In this document: positions 44,202-51,925 of the stretch, in pieces
How the letters are laid out: each line of letters starts with the position of its first letter
Numbering within the stretch: position 1 is the stretch's first letter
Source: Alkalispirochaeta americana
GTDB lineage: Bacteria; Spirochaetota; Spirochaetia; DSM-27196; Alkalispirochaetaceae
Direction: 5' to 3'
Length of the DNA: 64,000 nt
Assembly (NCBI RefSeq): GCF_900156105.1
Contig: NZ_FTMS01000002.1
Location: 186,001 to 250,000, forward strand
Position numbers and translations under genes: made by a program
The notes under the pieces: generated by a model
Seen by the model: only the letters and a program-made list of their open reading frames with translations
Database searches by the model: none
Told to the model about the DNA's origin: nothing

Positions 44202-45872
44202 ATGAAAAACACCTGGAAAAATATTACCTCCGAAGAAGAGCTTAAAACGGTTTTTGTTACGTTGCCTCCCCTTTTTGGTGTAAAACCTCTGGTTTACGTT
44301 CCCCTCATGTGGGCTTTTGCCCTGGTAACGCTCCTCTTCTTTCTTCTGCTTTTCCCCGGGCTCCGTCGCTATGGCTCCATGGTGACTGTAGAGACCGTTC
44401 CGGCAGGCTCTTCGGTATATATTGACGGTTTTCTTCAGGGGAAAGCACCTCTTGAGACGTTTCTCCCCGCAGGAAAGAGGGAGATCCGCACAGAACTGGC
44501 GGGATTCGAAACGGTACGAAAAACCGTCCCGATTTCCGGTCGTCGTCTGGGAAGTCTCGTGGCTCCTCGACGAACCACCCTGACCGTTCGTTTTGCCAAG
44601 GCGGACCGGGGCAAAATCCGGACTGAAACGGTTGCCGACTTTGCAGCCTGGTCCCTGGGTACCGGTCCCGGGGGGCAATTCCAGCACCCTCCCGTGGCAC
44701 GAGACGGAGCACGCCGACTCTGGACGGCTCTTTCCTTCGACCCACCTGATGCCCCGGGATCTCCTCAGGGCGAAGGCACCCCGCTTGAGACGGAACATCT
44801 CCGGAACCTCGTTGCCCATGCCCGCCCCCATCAGATTGCCGATCTTCTGGGAGCCGTACTTCGTATTCAAAACCCCGGAGGTTCTTTTCACGGCGGTTCC
44901 GTGGCAAAGGCAGTACAATTTTTTATACATCTTGATAATAAATATCAGGGATTTTACCGCCTCGCTGAGGATCTCTTTCCTGAAGATCTTCTGCGGGCAA
45001 CGTCGGAGAGCTCCTTCTCTAATGCCGTCGCCGAGTGGTCCCGGACACGCGAGGATAATCGCTCCACCACCATACTGGCCACCTCGGGATTTCTGGAAAA
45101 GAGGCCCCCCCATGACATCCAGACCCGAGAAGCAGCACAACTTACGTTTTCCAAAGTTCCCCCAGGCCCCTACATAACTGGCTACCCACTTCACCAGGAA
45201 GGATCGTCGGGGAAGGTCATCGATTTTCCCGATTCCTTCTGGATACAGACCAGGTTAGTCAACCGGAGAGATTTCGCCCGTTTCCTCACCGAGAATCCCC
45301 AGTGGGCACCCGAGAACAGAGACGATCCGGGGTATTTGCAGGATTGGCCCGAAACATGGCGCGATTGGGTCCACACAGCTCCGGTTCGTCAGAGCCCACC
45401 CGAAGCAGAGAAACCCCTGCGCTTTGTCCCTCGTCCGGCAGCAGAGGCCTTTGCCCGATGGGTTCAGGACAGGGCCCGTGAGGAGGGTCAGATACCTTCA
45501 CATGCGACAGTTCGTCTGCCCTCCTCGGAAGAATGGGAATACGCAGCATTTCTCAACGGCTCCCAGGAAGAATCCCCCGCCGGCACAAACTCCCGACCAC
45601 AACGGGAAGGAAGCTTCGAGTCCTTCCACCGGTCTCCTCCCGGGGTCCTGGGGCTTGTTTCAATGAGAGGGTTTCTCTGGCAGTGGACCAGCGATTGGTA
45701 CGGAAATAATGATCAGACCCTTACCCCTTCCCGGGGATATCACGCCACGGTACGGGGCGGAAGTTTCGCAAACTCCCCCACCCTCGACCCGGTGGTTCGA
45801 GGCAGCCAACCGCCGGACTGGGCAACACCCTTCCTGGGCTTCAGGCTGGTCCTTCTTGAGGAAAGCCAATGA
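44202..45872 (+). CDS. Membrane-anchored PEGA-domain protein with a cysteine-free FGE/SUMF1-like domain
   Basis: The 556-residue product has one membrane helix at about residues 33-52 (MWAFALVTLLFFLLLFPGL), then a PEGA domain (VETVPAGSSVYIDGFLQGKA...PLETFLPAGKREI), a helical region of about 200 residues, and from about residue 325 a formylglycine-generating-enzyme-like domain. That domain carries VRLPSSEEWEYAAF, GFLWQWTSDWYG, TVRGGSFANSP and LGFRLVLLEE. The whole protein contains no cysteine, so the redox-active pair of true FGE is missing and the domain is probably a binding module. PEGA domains often bind surface polymers. It probably works in the periplasm. The gene has its own promoter. 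Confidence 0.75.
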   Translation: MKNTWKNITSEEELKTVFVTLPPLFGVKPLVYVPLMWAFALVTLLFFLLLFPGLRRYGSMVTVETVPAGSSVYIDGFLQGKAPLETFLPAGKREIRTELAGFETVRKTVPISGRRLGSLVAPRRTTLTVRFAKADRGKIRTETVADFAAWSLGTGPGGQFQHPPVARDGARRLWTALSFDPPDAPGSPQGEGTPLETEHLRNLVAHARPHQIADLLGAVLRIQNPGGSFHGGSVAKAVQFFIHLDNKYQGFYRLAEDLFPEDLLRATSESSFSNAVAEWSRTREDNRSTTILATSGFLEKRPPHDIQTREAAQLTFSKVPPGPYITGYPLHQEGSSGKVIDFPDSFWIQTRLVNRRDFARFLTENPQWAPENRDDPGYLQDWPETWRDWVHTAPVRQSPPEAEKPLRFVPRPAAEAFARWVQDRAREEGQIPSHATVRLPSSEEWEYAAFLNGSQEESPAGTNSRPQREGSFESFHRSPPGVLGLVSMRGFLWQWTSDWYGNNDQTLTPSRGYHATVRGGSFANSPTLDPVVRGSQPPDWATPFLGFRLVLLEESQ

Positions 45873-45971
45873 AGGCCCCCCAAGGATGTTTTTCCCGGGA
45901 AATCTTTTTCCCCAGGCCTCCGGTTTTCATGATACAGGACCGAGAGCAACGCAACTGCATCAGGAGCGACA

Positions 45972-46427
45972 ATGGCTGAACGCAAAACTCTCGCACGGAA
46001 TCGTCGAGCATTTTATGAATACCAGGTAGAGGACACCCTGGAAGTGGGTATCATTCTGCAAGGGACCGAGGTAAAATCCATGCGGCGGGGAAAATTTTCT
46101 TTTGCCGACGCCTATGCTCGCATCATACAGAACGAGCTCTGGCTCGTGGGCCTCCATATCACCGAATATACCCACGGGAATCTCTTCAATCACGACCCTA
46201 CTCGACGAAGAAAACTATTATGCCACGCTGATGAACTCGATCGGCTTCGCCGCCGCGTCGATGAAAAGGGGTTCACCTTGGTGCCTCTGGAGTTCTATCT
46301 CAAACAGGGGCTGATAAAAATGGCGCTCGGTGTCTGTAAAGGCAAGAAGCTCTACGACAAACGAGAATCGCTCAAAGCAAAGGATCAGAAGCGGGAGATG
46401 GACCGCGAACTCAGAAAGGGACTATAG
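45972..46427 (+). CDS. smpB: SsrA-binding protein SmpB
   Basis: The 151-residue protein matches the family, with NRRAFYEYQVEDTLEVGI, LQGTEVKSMRRGK, an NHDPTRRRKLL segment, and the C-terminal basic tail beginning CKGKKLYDKRESLKAKD. SmpB binds the tRNA-like domain of tmRNA and places it in the empty A site of stalled ribosomes. The tmRNA gene itself is at 49123-49472. AGGAGCGACA precedes the ATG. The 99-base gap after the PEGA gene shows no terminator. Confidence 0.96.
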   Translation: MAERKTLARNRRAFYEYQVEDTLEVGIILQGTEVKSMRRGKFSFADAYARIIQNELWLVGLHITEYTHGNLFNHDPTRRRKLLCHADELDRLRRRVDEKGFTLVPLEFYLKQGLIKMALGVCKGKKLYDKRESLKAKDQKREMDRELRKGL

Positions 46428-46430
46428 CCG

Positions 46431-47240
46431 ATGAATGCCAAACCTGATAAAAAAAACCCCGAGGCCGAGCTCCTGGAGTACCTCGACTTCGCACGAAATC
46501 TTGCCCGAATCGGCGGAAGCGTCTCCCTCGACTGGTTTGCCCGCCGGGACTTGGCGGTCGAACAGAAAAGCGACGACAGTCCTGTTACCATTGCCGACAA
46601 GGCCACGGAGGAGGCAATCCGGGAGGAGATTTCCCGACGATTCCCAGATCACGCGATCCTCGGGGAAGAACAAGGCGGAACCATGGGAGGCCAGGGCTTT
46701 CAGTGGGTGATAGATCCCATCGACGGGACAAAGACCTTCATTCGGGGAGTTCCTCTCTACACAACACTGATCGCGCTTTTGCGGGAGGGAGAGCCTGTGG
46801 TGGGAGTGATCTACGCTCCTGCTACGGGAGAGATGGTCAGCGCCGCCCTGGGGCATGGAGCCCACGACGAGCGAGGCCGGCCTGTGAGAGTCTCATCGAC
46901 CACGACCCTTAAAGATGCCTGGTACGCCACCACGGACCCGGTCGATCTTTATAACCACCATCCGGAACTCAGCATCGCCTTGTTACAGCGCTGCCTGGCA
47001 GGCAGAACCTGGGCCGATGCCTATGGCTACATGCTCCTCGCGCGAGGCGCAATAGATATCATGACCGACCCCGTCATGTCACCCTGGGATATTGCTCCTC
47101 TGGGCGTGATCGTGCGGGAGGCAGGAGGTGCTTTCTGCAATCTTGAGGGGGAAACCCTTGCGATTGGAACAAGTGCGCTGGCCTGCTCCAGCGAAGCGCT
47201 TCAGCAGGAAGTGCTGGCCCTCAAGCATGGCACCTCCTGA
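46431..47240 (+). CDS. Inositol-monophosphatase-family phosphatase, HisN (histidinol-phosphatase)-like
   Basis: The 269-residue product has the metal-dependent phosphatase signatures: ILGEEQGG, WVIDPIDGTKTFIRGVP and the C-terminal DPVMSPWDIAPLGVIVREAGG. The TKTFIRGVPLYTTLIAL line is closest to the HisN type of histidinol-phosphate phosphatase, but inositol phosphatase or CysQ-like activity cannot be excluded. No other histidine biosynthesis genes are nearby. It starts three bases after smpB, so the two are probably co-transcribed. Confidence 0.8.
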   Translation: MNAKPDKKNPEAELLEYLDFARNLARIGGSVSLDWFARRDLAVEQKSDDSPVTIADKATEEAIREEISRRFPDHAILGEEQGGTMGGQGFQWVIDPIDGTKTFIRGVPLYTTLIALLREGEPVVGVIYAPATGEMVSAALGHGAHDERGRPVRVSSTTTLKDAWYATTDPVDLYNHHPELSIALLQRCLAGRTWADAYGYMLLARGAIDIMTDPVMSPWDIAPLGVIVREAGGAFCNLEGETLAIGTSALACSSEALQQEVLALKHGTS

Positions 47241-47281
47241 AAACAAGGACCGAAGAGGTCACCAAAAGCCCTGGAAATATC

Positions 47282-47311
47282 TTGACACAGCCGGGGATTT
47301 TCACGTATTAT
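47282..47311 (+). promoter_or_regulatory. Promoter of tRNA-Val
   Basis: A perfect TTGACA (47282-47287) and TATTAT (47306-47311) are separated by 18 bases, and the mature tRNA begins 15 bases after the -10 box. Confidence 0.8.
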
Positions 47312-47325
47312 GAGCCATCTTCAAA

Positions 47326-47399
47326 GGGCGGTTAGCTCAGTTGGTTAGAGTACATGCTTGACATGCATGGGGTCACTGGTTCAACTCCAGTACCGCCCA
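47326..47399 (+). tRNA. tRNA-Val (anticodon GAC)
   Basis: A complete cloverleaf of 74 bases. The acceptor stem pairs GGGCGGT (47326-47332) with ACCGCCC (47392-47398), with A73 at 47399. The anticodon stem CATGC/GCATG encloses TTGACAT, giving GAC at 47360-47362. The T arm is ACTGG-TTCAACT-CCAGT. CCA is not encoded. Confidence 0.97.
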
Positions 47400-47424
47400 A
47401 AACCGGCCTCAGGCCGGTTTTTTT
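47400..47424 (+). terminator. Rho-independent terminator of tRNA-Val
   Basis: AACCGGCC pairs with GGCCGGTT across a 3-base loop directly after the tRNA and is followed by a T-run that ends near 47424. The arrangement makes the tRNA a single-gene transcript. Confidence 0.9.
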
Positions 47425-47432
47425 ATTCTTCT

Positions 47433-47449
47433 GGCAGTGTAGCACTGCC
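47433..47449. other. Short hairpin ahead of the DUF432-like/mscS pair
   Basis: GGCAGTG (47433-47439) and CACTGCC (47443-47449) form a perfect 7-bp inverted repeat with a TAG loop, 16 bases before the start codon at 47466. It may be an operator or an mRNA hairpin. I see no clear promoter between it and the tRNA terminator. Confidence 0.4.
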
Positions 47450-47465
47450 CCGTTTGGGGGGAGCA

Positions 47466-48215
47466 ATGCGTGTCTGGGGTCCGGTCAATCTTGACCATCA
47501 CGAGTCACGGGAATTCTCCTGGGGTTCTTTGCGAATTACCTGCACACGAACCCTCACAGACTGGAATCTGGAATATGAAAACCGGGGAATACTCCTGACT
47601 GACACGGTCACGGAGCATCGAGTTATTCTTCCGGCGCGTAATTCTTTTCCTCATTTTCTTCCTGCTACTCATGATAAGCCAGTCCTGTTACGCCCGGCCC
47701 ATCCCATCGCCCTTGCTCCTGGAACATCTGTGCACTATCAGGTCTTTCTCCCCCTCTGGATACAGGTGGTGACAGCGCCTCTGGGCCAGCAGATTCTTTC
47801 AGGGGAGGCGTTCCTGGATCTGCCCACATCCCCACTCAAACGAACCTGGTTCGGAACCTTTGAATCGGGCGAATCAGCGTACCAACATCGTTTTACGCCA
47901 CTCGATGTTCCAGATCAACCGGCAGATCAGTACATGGTACCTCTGACAATTTCTAATGATTCATCTTCGGTTCTATGGTTTGAGCGATTTCTGCTCCGCG
48001 TTATTCATCTTGATCTGTTTCAGGCCGAGGATGGTATTGTGAGCAATCATGTGAAAGTTGCCTTTCGGGGAGCTGATCAGTTCAGTCAGATAACCTATGG
48101 GGATGGGAAGGCCCTTCGCCGAGGCGGGGCCAGACAATGTTCCTCGCAGCGACAGCCCTCATCGGGGGATCTGATACGCAAGAGCTTTCTCTGGCTGAGA
48201 GATCTGGCAGTATGA
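47466..48215 (+). CDS. DUF432-like protein coupled to an MscS channel
   Basis: The frame is open from within the tRNA gene, but the real start is ATG 47466 (MRVWGPVNLDHHE) with GGGGGGAG upstream, giving 249 residues. The protein is beta-rich with no signal peptide or membrane helix. Segments such as LRPAHPIALAPGTSVHYQVF and RTWFGTFESGESAYQHRF resemble the DUF432 family, which I recall from archaea and some bacteria beside mscS genes. The similarity is from memory and partial. The stop overlaps the mscS start (ATGA), so the products probably act together. Confidence 0.55.
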   Translation: MRVWGPVNLDHHESREFSWGSLRITCTRTLTDWNLEYENRGILLTDTVTEHRVILPARNSFPHFLPATHDKPVLLRPAHPIALAPGTSVHYQVFLPLWIQVVTAPLGQQILSGEAFLDLPTSPLKRTWFGTFESGESAYQHRFTPLDVPDQPADQYMVPLTISNDSSSVLWFERFLLRVIHLDLFQAEDGIVSNHVKVAFRGADQFSQITYGDGKALRRGGARQCSSQRQPSSGDLIRKSFLWLRDLAV

Positions 48216-49036
48216 GCGCTCTCCCCAGTTTTTTCAGGAACCTCTCTGTGGGAACTACCGCTGATTGGGAAAAAATCGTTCTTGGCTTCCTTTTCTTTCT
48301 TCTGGGAATCATTTTTCTCCGCATAGTCTCGCAGATTCTCCTTCGCAGCTTTGCTAAGGGCCTTCGTGAACAGACCAGAGAGATTTTCCGAAAAGTTTTT
48401 CTCTATACCGGAACCGCTGTCCTCTTTGTGAGCGTTCTGAACGCTACCGGGGTGAGTGTTTCAGGTCTTTTGGGTGCAGCTGGTGTTCTGGGTATTGCCA
48501 TCGGTATTGCGAGCCAGACGAGTCTGAGCAATATTATCAGCGGCTTTTTTCTTGTTTCCGAGCGATACTTCGAAATAGGTGACGTTCTTCGGGTGGGAGA
48601 CCAAGTAGGCACGGTGTATTCGGTGGATCTGCTCTCGATAAAGATCAGAACCTTTGATAACGTCCTTCTGAGAATACCCAACCAGAACCTGCTTGAACAG
48701 ACGATTACCAATATAACCCGCTTCCCTGTCCGGCGGCTGGATTTCATAATAACAATTCCAATCACGCAATCGATCGAGAAGTCTCTGGAGGCTCTTCGCG
48801 TTTCAGCTCGCCAATGCGCCCTGGCTCTGGAAGAGCCCGAGCCGATTGTCATGGTAAAGGAGCAAAGCATTCATGGCTGGGCCATTCTTCTGGGAGTGTG
48901 GTTTGAACGTCCCAACACCGTTATGGTCAGGAATAGCGTAACTTCAGCTGTGCAGGAACTTTTTCGGGTGCGAGGCCTCAAAATCCAGACGGCTACTATC
49001 TCGGTTGAGACAACAGAACCGGCGAGAATGTCGTAA
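48212..49036 (+). CDS. mscS: MscS-family mechanosensitive channel
   Basis: The start is ATG 48212, overlapping the previous stop; a longer frame from 48137 lies inside the upstream gene. The 274-residue product has three membrane helices (residues about 17-40, 60-80 and 85-115), with the pore helix GLLGAAGVLGIAIGIASQTS and the following LSNIISGFFLVSERYFEIGDVL. The beta domain (VGTVYSVDLLSIKIRTFDN, PNQNLLEQTITN) and an alpha-beta C-terminal domain complete the fold. Such channels release solutes after osmotic downshock. It converges on the tmRNA gene. Confidence 0.95.
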   Translation: MSALPSFFRNLSVGTTADWEKIVLGFLFFLLGIIFLRIVSQILLRSFAKGLREQTREIFRKVFLYTGTAVLFVSVLNATGVSVSGLLGAAGVLGIAIGIASQTSLSNIISGFFLVSERYFEIGDVLRVGDQVGTVYSVDLLSIKIRTFDNVLLRIPNQNLLEQTITNITRFPVRRLDFIITIPITQSIEKSLEALRVSARQCALALEEPEPIVMVKEQSIHGWAILLGVWFERPNTVMVRNSVTSAVQELFRVRGLKIQTATISVETTEPARMS

Positions 49037-49063
49037 CCGGGATTACGGGGGAAATTTTCAGAC

Positions 49064-49116
49064 AAAAAAACCGGAGGGCCTGGCGTCACTGTTGTGGCGT
49101 CAAGCTCTCCGGTTTT
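49064..49116 (-). terminator. Terminator between mscS and tmRNA, probably bidirectional
   Basis: CCGGAG (49071-49076) pairs with CTCCGG (49107-49112), and internal sequence can extend the stem. On the minus strand, T residues (complement of the seven A at 49064-49070) follow, ending the tmRNA transcript. On the plus strand a TTTT run (49113-49116) follows, which may serve mscS. Confidence 0.8.
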
Positions 49117-49122
49117 GGACAG

Positions 49123-49472
49123 TGGAGGTGGCGGGAGTTGAACCCGCGTCTTAAGGTGCCGGCAAAACGCTTCTACAGGTTTAGTTCGTGCTTGAATGTG
49201 TCGGTAACGTATTTGGTGCTCGAACAAACCTTACGCTACTCTATTCCGACAAAGAGTCCCACCGATCAGCCGGAAACAACCGGTGGCAAGTCCTGGTTTC
49301 TGTCAAGCAACGGGCTGCTCAGAACGGCGCAACCCGCGCCCGCCCTAGCTACTTACGCAGCAACAGGGAGAAAGTCTGCTTCATCGGCAGATAAAAAAAT
49401 GTCAATCAGGAGATGACGCTCCACCTGCAACGAGTTACACGGGACCACCTCAATCGAATCCGGAACACCCCC
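49123..49472 (-). ncRNA. ssrA: tmRNA (transfer-messenger RNA)
   Basis: This is a 350-base RNA in one piece. The 5' end GGGGGTG (49472-49466) pairs with CACCTCC (49130-49124) before A at 49123. The third pair is G-U, the alanyl-tRNA synthetase identity element. The T arm is GCGGG-TTCAACT-CCCGC near the 3' end. CCA is not encoded. An open frame ending in TAA (49355-49353) gives the tag ADEADFLPVAA if translation resumes at GCC (49388-49386). It ends VAA instead of the common LAA. The exact resume codon is inferred. SmpB is encoded about 3 kb away. Confidence 0.95.
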
Positions 49473-49491
49473 TAAAACATTGTACTCCACA

Positions 49492-49520
49492 AGAATACGC
49501 AAAACGTCTCGGTCAGTCAA
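49492..49520 (-). promoter_or_regulatory. Promoter of tmRNA
   Basis: TTGACT (49520-49515) and TATTCT (49497-49492) are separated by 17 bases on the minus strand. The mature 5' end lies 19 bases after the -10 box, leaving a short leader for RNase P to remove. Confidence 0.8.
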
Positions 49521-49538
49521 GCACCATTGCTATTCCGT

Positions 49539-49556
49539 GCCCGTCGAGTGACGGGC
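49539..49556. other. Stem-loop in the cheY-tmRNA gap
   Basis: GCCCGTC (49539-49545) and GACGGGC (49550-49556) form a perfect 7-bp stem with a GAGT loop, lying after cheY and before the tmRNA promoter. No T-run follows on either strand. The 156-base gap holds nothing else I can identify beyond the tmRNA promoter. Confidence 0.45.
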
Positions 49557-49628
49557 TAACCAAGAACCACACCCTCCCGTTCAGCCGAAATGTTGGAAAG
49601 AGGAAATCTCTGTTCGAGAAGAGGAGAA

Positions 49629-50063
49629 CTACCTGATGGAAGCGATGATTCGTTCTAAAACCTTTTTTCTGTCAAGGGGCTTCACAATATAGTTCTTTGC
49701 CCCTACCAGCAGGGATTTCTTCACAAGATCCTGTTTTCCAAGGGCGCTTATCATGACAACCCGTGCGTTTGCATCAAACTCAATAATTTTTTCAAGAGCC
49801 GTAACTCCATCCATTTTTGGCATGGTAATATCCATAGTCACAAGATCAATATTAGGATAGAGTTCCTTGTATTTCTCAACTCCCTCGACACCGTCGGCTG
49901 CCGAAGCAACAACCTCGAATCCCTCCGATGTAAGGATCTGACCAATCTGTTTGGTAACAAACATGGAGTCATCAACGATGAGCACACGATAGGGCTTTCC
50001 ATCAGGACTGACCCCCGCCGCTTCGCGCTCATTGATGCTGGGAAAATCTTGTTTTGTTTTCAT
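49629..50063 (-). CDS. cheY: Chemotaxis response regulator CheY
   Basis: The 144-residue protein is a single receiver domain after a 24-residue N-terminal extension. The acidic pair lies in VLIVDDSMFV, the phosphorylated aspartate in LVTMDITMPKMDG, the conserved Ser/Thr in VMISALG and the Lys-Pro in YIVKPLD. Phospho-CheY binds the flagellar switch. It is the last gene of the che group, two bases after cheX. CheX, encoded immediately upstream, is its likely phosphatase. Confidence 0.95.
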   Translation of the reverse strand: MKTKQDFPSINEREAAGVSPDGKPYRVLIVDDSMFVTKQIGQILTSEGFEVVASAADGVEGVEKYKELYPNIDLVTMDITMPKMDGVTALEKIIEFDANARVVMISALGKQDLVKKSLLVGAKNYIVKPLDRKKVLERIIASIR

Positions 50064-50065
50064 TG

Positions 50066-50542
50066 TTAGGTCCTCTCCCTGACAGCTACATTGATCTCGA
50101 TCCTGCCCATGGGAAGCTCCATGGGAACGATCAGAGCCTCAAAACTTGGATCAGAGACTGTCATGTTGTCCCCGGTAAAAATGGCCGGAGGCGTGAGATC
50201 AAATTTGAAACCCAGGTTGTGCAATTTTGTCACGGCTTGCCCGGTAATCATATTTGCAAGCTCCGTGAGGGTCGCCCGAGCCATATCATTCATCTCGGTT
50301 ACCGGCTCCATATCCATGCTGGTGAGCATGGCGGAGGCAATTTTTATTCCCGTGTCGTGGGTCATGTCAAAGAGAACACGCCCCTCCACGTCCCCCGCAA
50401 GACCGACAATCGCGGCAATACCCAGCATTGGCATGGCGGTATTTTTTAAATACAAATCGCCCCGCTTGACTTCCTCGTTGAGCACTTCCGTAAGAATATT
50501 GTACGCCGACTCAACAAAAGGGTTGATGTATTCCACTCGCAT
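50066..50542 (-). CDS. cheX: Chemotaxis phosphatase CheX
   Basis: The 158-residue protein matches CheX in length and has the catalytic ExxN on the long helix (ATLTELANMITGQAV). A GVVFDMTHDTGIKIA-like strand precedes it in the form RVLFDMTHDTG. It removes phosphate from CheY; spirochaetes use it in place of CheZ. It lies between the CheW-CheR fusion and cheY, the order I recall from Borrelia and Treponema. Confidence 0.95.
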   Translation of the reverse strand: MRVEYINPFVESAYNILTEVLNEEVKRGDLYLKNTAMPMLGIAAIVGLAGDVEGRVLFDMTHDTGIKIASAMLTSMDMEPVTEMNDMARATLTELANMITGQAVTKLHNLGFKFDLTPPAIFTGDNMTVSDPSFEALIVPMELPMGRIEINVAVRERT

Positions 50543-50551
50543 GATTTACTC

Positions 50552-51913
50552 CTACCTATAACGGAACATTGAGATAAAATCGTCCGACGGCTCCCAGGCA
50601 CCGTCTTCCAACAAGTTTTCGTTATCACCCAGGATTAACAACCCCGCAGGCTTCATGGTTTCTTCAAAGATAGCGATTTGCTTCTTTCGTTCGTCGGGTC
50701 TCAAAAAGGAAAGCCCATCGCGACAGAAGATGAAATCCATCTTTGGCAGGGCAGAAGCGTTCTTCATGTCACTGAACTCAAAGAGGATCATATCCTTGAT
50801 CACCGGTGCCAGGGTATAGCCGTTTTTCCCTTTTATCAGATACTCATCCCAGCTCTGGGGGGCCTTCTCGCGGGGAAAAACGAGGTTCGGTGCCGTGGAT
50901 ATCTTGAGCAGATCCGTGTCTCCAGCCCAAATTTTGATTTGTCTCTCCGGGTAGCGGCGCCGAAGCATCACAGCAATACTATAGGCCTCGTGACCATCTC
51001 CGCATCCTGGGTTCCAGACGTGTATAATTGAGGATTCCACCTCAGGAAGCGCCGATGCCAGCTTCTCCATGTACCGGTCATCCCAAAAGGCACCGGTCTG
51101 GTGGGAATGGAAAGGCTTCAGAAAATCCAGCGAATCCTCAAGATCGGCAAGTTGGGGATCCTTTCCTTGATCTTTTCGTGAATCCTGCCATTCATTCAAG
51201 CGCCCGGAAAACCAGTGCTCGTTGACTGGTGAAACATAAAACTTGGAAAAGGCCTGAAGCCCCTCGATAATAAAATCTCGTGTTATCTGATCGGCCGATC
51301 TTGTTTTGCCATCTTCACTCGAGCCTTGGGGACTCTTTTGATGGTGAAAGGATTGGGCAGATTTTGAGACCGGCGCAGCAAAGGCACGCTCCTCCGAGGT
51401 TGATTGGCTCTCTTCCTCGTCGCGGCTGAAAATCCTGTCCACATCGAGGATAATATAGAGACGACCATCGTACTCGGCAACACCGCTGATAAACTTGATG
51501 TTGATATCGCCAAAGATCGGATGAGGCGGTTGAACCTGAGCGGAAGATATTCCAACGACCTTGTCGATCGAGTCGACGATGACTCCCAACATATTTGTTT
51601 CCAGCCGGAGAATCAAGCCGTTCTCAGCCTGGTCTTCAGCCTTTTGCTCTGCCGGGAGATTGAACATCAGCCGAAGGTCGATGATGGAAATAATGTCACC
51701 CCGGAGGTTGTAGACACCACGGACATAGGGAGCGGTATTTGGCACATAGGTAAACTGGGTGAATTTTGCAATTTCCTTCACCCGCATGATATCGATGCCG
51801 TAGTCCTTCCCCCCCAGAGTGAAGGTGACCATCTTGAAATCTATGACTTCCTGTGCCAAATGTTTCTGATCGCTCTCACTCGAAGACTTTTCAATCGTAT
51901 TCGTTGTTGCCAT
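50552..51913 (-). CDS. cheW: CheW fused to a degenerate CheR-like methyltransferase domain
   Basis: In this 453-residue protein, residues about 25-165 are a CheW domain (KMVTFTLGGKDYGIDIMRVKEI, quoted in part; YVRGVYNLRGDIISIIDLR). After a disordered linker, residues about 215-453 resemble CheR. The motif HSHQTGAFWDD corresponds to CheR's T-x-F-R region, VWNPGCGDGHEAYSIA to the SAM-binding AGCSTGEEPYSIA, and FIFCRDGLSFL to IFCRNVLIYF. Key glycine and glutamate positions have changed, so methyltransferase activity is doubtful. CheW-CheR-like proteins are known structural parts of Treponema chemoreceptor arrays. Confidence 0.92.
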   Translation of the reverse strand: MATTNTIEKSSSESDQKHLAQEVIDFKMVTFTLGGKDYGIDIMRVKEIAKFTQFTYVPNTAPYVRGVYNLRGDIISIIDLRLMFNLPAEQKAEDQAENGLILRLETNMLGVIVDSIDKVVGISSAQVQPPHPIFGDINIKFISGVAEYDGRLYIILDVDRIFSRDEEESQSTSEERAFAAPVSKSAQSFHHQKSPQGSSEDGKTRSADQITRDFIIEGLQAFSKFYVSPVNEHWFSGRLNEWQDSRKDQGKDPQLADLEDSLDFLKPFHSHQTGAFWDDRYMEKLASALPEVESSIIHVWNPGCGDGHEAYSIAVMLRRRYPERQIKIWAGDTDLLKISTAPNLVFPREKAPQSWDEYLIKGKNGYTLAPVIKDMILFEFSDMKNASALPKMDFIFCRDGLSFLRPDERKKQIAIFEETMKPAGLLILGDNENLLEDGAWEPSDDFISMFRYR

Positions 51914-51925
51914 TATCCTCTCCGG

